A stretch of DNA of 64,000 nucleotides from Glandiceps talaboti (lineage: Eukaryota; Hemichordata; Enteropneusta; Spengelidae): positions 5,178,501 to 5,242,500 of the forward strand of contig NC_135559.1 in NCBI RefSeq assembly GCF_964340395.1. The letters are read 5' to 3'. Shown one piece after another: positions 42,251 to 64,000 of this stretch. Made by a program: the position numbers and the translations under genes. Below the pieces are notes generated by a model that was given only the letters and a program-made list of their open reading frames with translations, did no database searches and had not been told where the DNA came from. How positions within the stretch are numbered: the stretch's first letter is position 1; each line of letters starts with the position of its first letter.

Positions 42251-42910
42251 AAGTGGTATGTCATGTATAATACCTAGTTTAGAATTTTGCATTCCAACAA
42301 TGTGTGTAAGTCCAAAATCTACGGATTTGCCCTTACCAGAGGTATTCAGTTTAAATGTGATGAAGTGTTGTAATTTGTATTTACAAGTGTTATTTATTCT
42401 GTTGTTTTCAGTTTACGTGATTCAGTGTGCAATTATGCCATTATAAGCATTCAAGTATGAAGGTTCACGTTATTACTGTAGAACCAAGGTGTCGTCAGTA
42501 ATTGTGGATGCTACTACATGGTAAATGGCCATTGCCTGACATCAGCATGGTTTGGTTTCTATACTATGTTCATCACTCTCATCTTCCAAAGTGCTTGTTA
42601 TAGACTTGCTAATGGTTTTGAACTAGTAGAGTGAACTGTGTGCACTCTTGGATAATATCAACTTTGACTTTGACTGAAAACACTGTATTGCCAAATGAAC
42701 AGTTTTGTTGCAGTATTCAATTGATAGCTGTCAGTGAATAGATCAGCAATCGTAAGTCAAACAAGTTTATATGATCAAATTATATTGCACATGTAGTATT
42801 TGTAATTTGCACTGTCTATGTGTGAAGTCGATATTTTGACTTGAATAGGAGTTAGACTGCAATATGTCAATGTTATACAAAATGTAGATTATTAAGACAT
42901 TTATGTGTGA

Positions 42911-42911
<1 letters not shown>

Positions 42912-42967
<56 letters not shown>
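42912..42967. repeat. (GT)n microsatellite
   Basis: A pure GT run of about 27 units. Confidence 0.92.
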
Positions 42968-42970
<3 letters not shown>

Positions 42971-43210
42971 TTGTCAAATGGTTTCATCTGACATTTATTC
43001 CTTCTAATATTATTTGGTGGACAGCGTTACTGGTTACTCATACTGAAGTTTAAAGCACAGTTGTTGGATATTGTTTTTAAAAGTGTATTTATTCAACAAT
43101 ATCATTATTATGTTCGATATTTGTACTTTGTACAACTCCACGAGTTTGAACTATAGTATTGTAAATTGAGGGTGAGCAAGGGTGTCCCCCAGTGCGATTT
43201 ACAGAAAAAA

Positions 43211-43276
43211 ATAAGTGTTGACTTACAAATTACGAAGATTAAATAAGTGTTGACTTACAAATTACGAAGATTAAAT
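43211..43276. repeat. Two-copy 32-bp perfect tandem duplication
   Basis: TAAGTGTTGACTTACAAATT then ACGAAGATTAAA, repeated once without change. Confidence 0.92.
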
Positions 43277-44439
43277 TTCAATTTTTACATTTGTGATGAA
43301 AACACACAATTTACGAATTACGAAGAAAATACACTAAAGATTTTACGTTTTACAATTATAACTGGAAAGTTGCTGGAAGGGCATTCTAATGCATCTACCA
43401 CTCCGTGTAAAACTCAACACAGCATATTGCTGGTGAGATAAGCAGTCAGTGTCTCCTTACACTTTTGACAAACTGTTTTGAATGAATGAATGAATGTCTG
43501 TTGAATATCTTTTTAGAGATATAGGCAATTCTAAAAGGAGGAGAATAAAAATACAATTAGGCGGGAACTACAACAACGAGGAAGTTGAGCGACTGATTCT
43601 GATCAAAATAGAAATATTTGCTTTATCAATGAACATATAGAGAAACATATGAATGAATAACATATAATAGTACGTGTACAATCATGTATAATTTTGTATG
43701 CTATTCCACTAAGTATTGAAACAGTGAACAGTACATATGTATATTCGGAACAGGGAACCCGCAGGGTCAGTTTTGAAACGGGGATGCACAGTTCGATGTC
43801 AACAAAATAATATCAAGCTGTACAACACAAATACACGTACAATTACAGAAATTTCAATAAGAAATTACAGTCTAAGACCTTTGAAGCAACTTGTGACTGT
43901 GACTACCGCGTTGTGTATCATACATCCAATTGCAACTTAGCGAATCACATAACATTGCACGCTTTGAGCTGATGAATATCCCGTTGAATAAAATGGATGA
44001 TCTTTCATGTACTTTTGATATTAAATACCTCTAAACTCCCCAGTTCAAGAGGAACATCCATTCTTTCCTTTCTATCAACAAACTTTGACCTTCGTGGGCT
44101 TGGACCCCTGCCCCCTCCCAAGAAAAAAAGAAACATTCTAGTCTAATATGACTGCTATGTTTGCAAAGTCCTGGGTATACCAATATGTGATGGATCACGT
44201 AAAACGTTGCTTATATCGAATCTGTTTAAGGTCGCACAAATACGGCAGTTACACATATATTTTTCTTTCATGTGCACGAAAAAAGTGGTGCTTTTTTCTG
44301 ATTGTATTCAAAATAAGCAGTGGATTTGCAGTACGCCGACCACTGAATTATTATTTTATAAACTTTGCAACGTTTTACAAATAACGAAAAATAAAATGAC
44401 CCAATCACAAAAATATGAAAATACCCCTTGCCCACCCTC

Positions 44440-44660
44440 TAAATTGTCAAGTCAAGTCAGGGCAAGAGTCAAGTCAACAATCAAGTCAAAGAGTCAAGCA
44501 AATTCAAGTAATGTCAAGTCAAGTAAAGGTAGGTCAAGGTCAAGTCAAGACTCAACTAAAGGTAGGTCAAGCTCAAGCAATGTCAAGTAAAGGTAGGTCA
44601 AGATCAAGGTCAAACAAAGGTAAGTTAAGTCAAGTCATGAGTCAAGTTTAGTCGCGTCGC
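44440..44660. repeat. Degenerate (GTCAA)n array
   Basis: CAAGTCAAGTCA/GGTCAAG variants over about 220 bp. Source of Ser/Lys-rich ORFs that are not genes. Confidence 0.85.
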
Positions 44661-44782
44661 ATCGAATCAAGAGTAAAGTCATGGGTCAAATGAGTTAATT
44701 CAGCATATGTTGATTATTGCCAGCTATTTTGTACTTAATTCCAAGTACATGGGTTTTAACTACAGTATTCTGCATTGTCATA

Positions 44783-44990
44783 TCAAATCAAGTGATTGGA
44801 ACGATGGTGTTCTCCAAGTTGTTGTACTTTGTTTCTATAAAAAACTAATAAGCTACATTTTGAGATTGAGAGTTTTAATCTGCATCTTGAACAGAAGTTG
44901 CATACAATAAGCATTTTCTGACATGTAGAACGAGTTGGTGCTAATATTGAAATGTCATCTGCTAAAGCAGGCGAACCCAAAAAATAACAG
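44783..44990 (-). pseudogene. Reverse-transcriptase fragment (non-LTR), palm region
   Basis: The minus strand reads ALADDISILAPTRSTCQKML, IVCNFCSRCRLKLSISKCSL, LVFYRN. The A-D-D catalytic motif and the following KxxLLVF are typical of CR1/L2-type reverse transcriptases. Only about 60 codons are recognisable, so it is a decayed fragment. Confidence 0.75.
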
Positions 44991-45504
44991 ACCCATGTAA
45001 CATTCATGTGACTCATACATATTAAGTTGATTTGGGCCTTTATTATGATCATTTTCGGATTTCACTAGAATTGTTGCCTCATGCCTCTGATCAGACCACA
45101 CAGGTCATTAAAAGAGAACTGGTTTAGACTGGGTTTCACGCAAAAATATGTAATTCGCGATTCACCATTCACATTCGAAAATAACGATCATTCACCAATA
45201 ACGCAATATTCGCCAGTTCACCATTCAAGCACTTAAAACAAGATGCTTTCACCATTCACGCGTTACAATCTATTGCGTTGACCCTCCCCGATCAAGGGAA
45301 CTAGATACATTGTGATAATTGCGGTCTTGACAGCACTATTTTGCGTAAATTTCACCATTGGGGTCTGTACATGTAAAATAGTAACGATTCACAAGTCACG
45401 CGTAAGGTGTATACTCTTATATATATCCCCTGCTTCAAGGAATAGACAACAGAAAGAAAATTATCCTTGCAGGCTGCAGCAGTATAATGTCCGTTATATC
45501 GACT

Positions 45505-45945
45505 GTATCGACTAAACAAGTACCAGGTCTCTCCAAATTGTCTTGTCCAGAAAGACTTCAGTGGTTTAAGATCCCCTCATTAGCTTATCGTCGTGCTAAG
45601 AGGTGACATGATTGAAATGTTTAACATTATGGAGGGAATATATGACTCAGAAGTTTCAAATTTTGTGCAGCTGCTATCTGACTCGCGTACCAGTTTAAGA
45701 TTTATAAAACATTGTTCAAATTTAAGAAAATGTGCATTTATAAATAGATCAGTTAAGATATGGAACAAATTGCCAGCCAATGTGGTATCCTCATCAACTG
45801 TACGGATGTTTGAAAGTCGTCTAGATAAACTTGGGAAAAACCAACCCTTGTATTATGATTATAGGGAAAACTCTGCTGTACAGAGACTAGTACACAGGAA
45901 CATCATGACAAAGTTAGTATAGAGCTGACAGTAGAGGCCAGATAG
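45505..45945 (+). pseudogene. Non-LTR retrotransposon C-terminal fragment with a frameshift
   Basis: One frame gives PGLSKLSCPERLQWFKIPSL, AYRRAKR and a stop. The next frame continues RGDMIEMFNIMEG at about 45600, then SVKIWNKLPANVVSSSTVRM and FESRLDKLG, stopping after TKLV. The LAYRRxRGDMIExFKI and WNxLPxxVVxxxxxxxFxxxLD pattern is the C-terminal region of CR1/Rex-like reverse transcriptases. The frame break at the AAGAGG/GGTGAC junction shows it is dead. Its strand is opposite to the palm fragment at 44783-44990, so they come from different insertions. Confidence 0.8.
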
Positions 45946-46184
45946 GCCTCAAGTCAGAATGAATCTGTAAATCTATGAAGCTATTTCAGTTTCATTTTTC
46001 AAGCCCAGCAGCCCAGCCCAAGTTTTAATATATGCCTATTCCCTTACACAAACATCTGTTAGATACTTGTCTTTGGTATTTCAGTGATTCGTATGGTGTA
46101 AATGGTATGGTTTAACCTTTTGAATGTTAGATACAAAGCTGTGTTCCTAAAAATATGTATTTACTTTTGGTTGGTTTTATAGTT

Positions 46185-46400
46185 CAGCAAGTACCAAAGT
46201 ACCTAAAATTATTCTTAAAATTAATATTCCCATAGGGAAGAAGTATCTCAACTCTAGTGATATTAGTGCAACAGTTTCTAGATATCTTGTTCACAGACAG
46301 ACAGACAGACAGACAGACACATTTATAATAATATCTTCCATTATGGAAGGTAAACTTTACCCCCTGGGTAGAATCCATAATTTTCATAATTTCATTGTGA
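46185..46400. repeat. Dispersed repeat with (ACAG)n head, reverse orientation
   Basis: Seven ACAG units at about 46296-46318 are preceded by GATATCTTGTTC, the inverse of the GGACACGATATCT start at 41870. This suggests another copy of that family. Confidence 0.45.
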
Positions 46401-46810
46401 TGCTTCTGTCCAATGCGTACATAAATCTAATGCCCTCTGACACCATGTCATTGCGAATGCATGGAAATATGTCCATTTAATTTACCACACGTGACTCTTT
46501 CTTGACCAACCACCAGCTAGCTTAGGAAAGCATAAACATATACAAAAAAATGAATAACACATGCATAAGTAAAAGTTTTGAGAGTGAAATATTTTAAGCA
46601 ACAATATAATGATTATAGAGATATATTTATTAACCTTATCGTAATACTTGAATGATTATTGATATCAATGTATGAACAAAATTGGAAGAAAGCTTACTAT
46701 TTATTTTACTTTTCTAGTTTTGATCCATTTGATGTAAAGTATTTAAAGTGAGTATAAAATTCATACATACTGTATTGCATCTTATTATAATAGTGGGATT
46801 ATACTTACTC

Positions 46811-46816
46811 TTTATT
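46811..46816 (-). promoter_or_regulatory. Candidate polyadenylation signal of the MOLO1-like gene
   Basis: AATAAA on the minus strand, about 355 bases after the stop codon. No nearer canonical hexamer was seen. Confidence 0.35.
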
Positions 46817-47170
46817 TGTATAGTCTAATAATAGGAATAGAAATGGTGCATTAGTTTGAATTAGGGATATATGTAGCGCCCTCTAGAGCTGTTGTTTGTA
46901 TCCAATATAAAATCAATGCCTTCATCAGGTTTTGTTTTGACCATTTTTGAAACTATTATATTCTTAGCATTAACTGCATTTATATTAGTGACGACTGTTA
47001 ACATTTTGTCTTTTTATATATTTTATATCATTGCCCTGATTACTTCATGTAGTCAAACCAGTTCGATTGTTTGTTATCACATTATGACATTATATACATA
47101 ATGTTGTGCGGCCATTTTGTCGTCTGCATATTTCGGCAATAGTAATACAAAAGAATGTATGGTATTCACA

Positions 47171-59959
<12,789 letters not shown>

Positions 59960-62756
59960 TGTATGTCACACATTACGGCGCACTATCACAACGCCCTAAA
60001 GCTGCATATTAATATTCCTAGTTTTTTTTATTCTAGTCTGTTCGTTTCGTCCATTGGGATTCACACCTGCCGATCGTCAACTATCACATAGCGATATTAC
60101 ACTGGTCAATACATTACAGATACCGATTTAATTGAAGAACTGTCACCCATTCATCCAGTCGTCAATTTTGGCTTGAACACACCTTTCCACGCGTACGGTC
60201 GATATACAACTTCTATTAGAAGCTAGAAGGTTAATAAAAACACACCCAGTGTGTCCCTGATGAAGGTTAGATGGCGAAATTATCCAGCTACATTGATCTT
60301 TGATGATTTAAGTAATTTGAACGTTGTTAATTGTCTTCTCCTTTTAGCACTGTGCAAATATCTTCGTAGAGGGGGTACCTTTGAAATTGCTCTACTTACG
60401 CCTGTTGAATACATGTACTTTTCAGACGTGATGCTGACAGGCATGAAGTCGGAGACATCGATCCTGTAGGATGTTTTCACGCTTGCTATATCAATTGATA
60501 CACGTTGATGCAGAACTGTAGCTTACAAATGGGGTATATTTTGATGTTTTGCTCAAATTTGGTTCCTCCACATATTCACTTTCGATGTTCAACGCTGCTG
60601 CTTCAATCCAATAAGAGGGACAACTCACACTTGCTATAGATAACTATGGATTCGAAAATCAATTATTTCGACAACACTAAGGTTAGCCGCAGGTGATAGA
60701 TACATTCCTTATATCCGACGAGGAGATCATCTGTTTTACTGAGAAAACATAAAATCCGTATTTCCGAACACCCGCGATTAATTTCCACATGTGAACAGTC
60801 GAAGGCAGTTCCAATCTTGTAATGTGTAATCCCTGTCAAATATCATTGTCTCACCGAAGTTGAAATTCACACATACATGTGTACATATGCACCCACTGCG
60901 CTCAGAATGACGAGTGATGATGTCGACAAGGTCTCACACTGCTAAAGTCAAGCAAAATCACTACAATACCTGTACTGCATGAAATAAAACATGGTAAAGA
61001 AATGGCACAAAATAAAACACCTGCGCGACTCGACTCCCTGGAATATCCCATGCATTCAAAACAGGACGCCTCTCGGTGTTAAGGATGTGTACTATTTATC
61101 GGCTTCCCGGAGTCACGTGATAGCTGTCGAGAGACCATTGATTATCAAACTGATTAAAAACGATGTTTTTTTTTTAATTATATGAAACAGTCATGAAGTC
61201 GCAGCCCCCATTTTGATAATAGATTTATCTTTCGATCGCTTCGGATGCATCGTTAAATGCTTGTGGCCAACCGGGCATTGATAACACGGAAACCTGACAG
61301 CTTCTCATAACGTTTAAAATAATAATTATTTTTTTCATTTATCAATATTTAATGATCCTGCACGTCATTTCTTATCTACAAGATATTGAAATATATTTCT
61401 CGACTATGAAATATTAACTCACCTCTAACAAGACCTATTTGTTGCAGGCCAAATACGCGATTAGTGTCTGAATATTTCATAAAAATGAGGACACTACGTG
61501 ACTCTGATCATGATGTATTACGACTCCTGCTATAGACTTTCACACCAATACTGAGAAAGTAAGGTTTCGCAAGATATAAATAGTAAACTTAGACGTGAAG
61601 GAAACGAGACTAACACGTGCTTAATATGCAAATATAAAACAAGTCAGGCCTTGGCTAGTTATCTTGTAATATGGGGCACAAATAGTTGTTCCAGTCGGAG
61701 TGACATTTCGTATTGATGGATAGAATCGTTCGTCTGCGGTAAGTCAATAACAAACGATGTCAAAGCCTTTAACAAAATCGCTTCAAATTTGTGAATGATA
61801 ATTGATGGCATGATGCCCCCATGCAAGCGAGCAAATGGATATGTTGACATGGCAACCAATGCTTCGATGTCAATATAGGTGAATTGAATAAATATTGATC
61901 GAACGAGAAGAAAGAAACGTGGCGGGGTATCAAATGTTGATGGAGCCGGGACTCAATTAACGATTCCCCGGTCTCGAATATACGCACGTACAGGTCTATT
62001 TGATTGCATTAATTTTCGAGAACGACAAATATTTTCTCAGTACAACGATCGCGACTTGTTTACATTGAAAATGAAGTAGTAGGAGTCCAGTATCGATTAC
62101 TAGTCGTACTGTAATATTTCACTGTTTGCTATAAATTTTGTACAGAGAGTCAATACAAAGTACCGTACTAGTGATGGGGAAATGTGAACGCGCTTATTAC
62201 GAACCTTGCCTGCATCATATCACTCATATTGTATAATACACAATTTTTTGGTGTTTAATTTTCTTTCATATTGAATTATTTTTTATATTATAACATGCAC
62301 AAAGCAAGTTCTTGTCTTTGAATAGAAAATGTGGATTATATACCCTATGTCATGACAACCCGTGTCTACGGCATTGGTTCTGTGGTGCTCGAAATGTGAG
62401 TCAAAACGTTCCAAATCGCCATTAATTTTCCCGAATTTTTAAGAATTATCCTTAAGGAGGTATAATCATATATTCCCCAATAGTTTTCTTCATTCGGCCT
62501 GAAAAAAACTCGTAACCTAAGGGTTTCTCACTACTCATCTAGTGACTCGTCTTGACAAGGACCCTTAGGTCACTCATTTTTCCTTGGCTGAGAGAAGAAA
62601 AACATTGGGAATAATATCTAATTATTCGAACTAGTAAAGTATGTCAAATAATACCTGGCAACTCTCATCGAGTATTCTGATATAGTATAAAAGTGACATG
62701 ACAGTTTGTGTACGTGGGTATAACGAAAAATGCAGTTTTAATCTCCCACACTCTTT

Positions 62757-62760
<4 letters not shown>
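59960..62760. other. Upstream of the MOLO1-like gene, no gene recognised
   Basis: Presumably contains its promoter, but no TATA-like or CpG-island signal decides a start. The short ORFs at 60251-60480 on both strands show no family resemblance. Confidence 0.5.
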
Positions 62761-62815
<55 letters not shown>

Positions 62816-62854
62816 TACACACGCATACATACACAGACACACATACACACACAT

Positions 62855-62885
<31 letters not shown>

Positions 62886-62901
62886 GAGACACACACACAT
62901 A

Positions 62902-62941
<40 letters not shown>
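62761..62941. repeat. Long (AC)n compound microsatellite
   Basis: AC runs with ATAC and AGAC interruptions over 180 bp. Overlapping His-Thr and Val-Cys ORFs are artefacts. Confidence 0.93.
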
Positions 62942-62942
<1 letters not shown>

Positions 62943-64000
62943 GTACTTATATGACGCTCTGTGTTGACACTGATTTGCCCCAATCGATAGTGTATTTGTG
63001 TACAAGAATTTTGTTGACTGACTGTAGTTGTAAGTATTGCCATAGTTACAAACTGTAGCAGGCAATCTCAGATGGACATACACTTACCAATAAGTTAAAG
63101 CTGTAGTATCTGTAACTGGAATATTATATTTTTCGATCAGACAACCAACAATTTGATGGAGTTTATTGTACCATACTATGTGCACAACTTCACATACACA
63201 TTTTACCCACAGGTGATTCAATACTATGCAGGGTGTACGATATTACTATTATTAGTCATTGTGTCTAACAAAACATTTAAAAAACAAAAACAAAAACGTT
63301 GTGGTTGCAGCTAGTTCATCTTTAATCAAACGATTCATTGTATGGCATAAAGAAAGAATTAAGATTAAAATTCAAAAACAAGAGATTTTTTTTTTAAGTT
63401 GATCAAGAACAAAAGAATGATTCCATGTAATCCTTGTGGTCCCACTGATAAAGATAACACCAATTCCAAAACCTAGGATTGAAACACAGCTCAGACCACC
63501 ATGTTGTTTCAAATTTTATGTGTGTGTGTATGTAGTTTGTGCCTCTTTAGTGTCAATTTGTAGAATTCAACCATTTAGTATCAAATAAGGACACCCAGTC
63601 CCATAACTGGATAGTGCTCCAGTCTTGTGTTGATTATATATAACTAATGCCGTGTGGCAGCTGAATTATGATACTCACCTAGGGAGACTTAATCGGTATT
63701 GGCTGTCGATGGTACTCTAAAATGCCACCAATATAACATGTATGCATCACTCAATGACGTCATAATTTTACTCTAGATAATTACGTTATTGATTAGCTAT
63801 TCGTTATTTCTACCAATGTGAACTTTGAAAGAATCTTCACACACCGCACTGAGCATTTATGAATATTTATGCAAAAGTGATGAAATCATTACTTTATCAA
63901 AGCATCATTAACGACTCGTGTCTGACGACATGATTCCAATTAAAAATAGTGACAAAACGTGACAAAGTAATTTACTTCGTGTTTCAGCACCTTACAATCA
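62942..64000. other. Right edge, no feature recognised
   Basis: AT-rich DNA with a few short A/T tracts. No exon-like segment is identifiable. Confidence 0.5.

Noticed and set aside
44207-44651. Ser/Lys-rich ORFs
   Set aside because: Translate the GTCAA repeat array.
60251-60310. CTGATGA ... GAAA as a hammerhead ribozyme
   Set aside because: Bases between the two core strings cannot form the closing pair of stem II, and no stem III with a cleavage triplet follows.
60251-60480. Overlapping 72- and 66-codon ORFs on both strands
   Set aside because: No recognisable motif, no splice context tying them to the MOLO1-like gene; likely chance.

Overview
This is a eukaryotic window from an AT-rich, repeat-laden animal genome. 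The genes are split by kilobase introns with GT-AG junctions, and the products are animal proteins. The flanking DNA holds L2/CR1-type retrotransposon fragments, foldback MITEs and many microsatellites. The gene set (mitochondrial BCS1L, a C2-domain calpain of the CAPN5/TRA-3 type, and a MOLO1/TPM-domain membrane protein) and the repeat style suggest a marine invertebrate bilaterian (lophotrochozoan or invertebrate deuterostome). I cannot place the species from sequence alone.

Layout. Positions 467-8089 (minus) hold six coding exons of BCS1L; the last ~85 codons lie beyond the left edge. Positions 8090-8851 are a CpG-richer head-to-head promoter region. Positions 8852-35191 (plus) hold a complete 13-exon, 645-residue CAPN5-like calpain. 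It starts with a predicted exon carrying only 4 coding bases and an 11.5 kb first intron filled with MITEs and satellites. Positions 35192-47170 hold the calpain 3' UTR and an intergenic stretch with decayed reverse transcriptases and simple repeats. Positions 47171-59959 (minus) hold a complete 4-exon, 260-residue MOLO1-like type I membrane protein. Positions 59960-64000 show no recognisable gene. All exon phases in the three models match exactly.

The most striking feature is at 2123-5956 inside BCS1L: 142 head-to-tail copies of a 27-bp unit with no length variation. The unit is the BCS1L exon 4/intron 4 boundary itself. It consists of the last 15 exon bases, which carry the Walker A Lys-Ser-Ser codons, plus the first 12 intron bases beginning GTAAGT. 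The array therefore presents about 141 intronic copies of a 5' splice site identical to the real one. Only the exon-proximal donor gives an open BCS1L frame; any later donor adds an immediate in-frame stop. Two giant ORFs across the array are by-products of a 27-bp period and are not genes.

Other structure worth attention: two ~350-bp near-perfect palindromic MITEs bounded by TTAA; a 486-bp foldback element with ~125-bp inverted arms and a perfect 9-bp target duplication; a 19-copy 43-bp satellite; pentanucleotide arrays in two calpain introns; and a recurrent pattern of short (32-140 bp) near-perfect direct tandem duplications.
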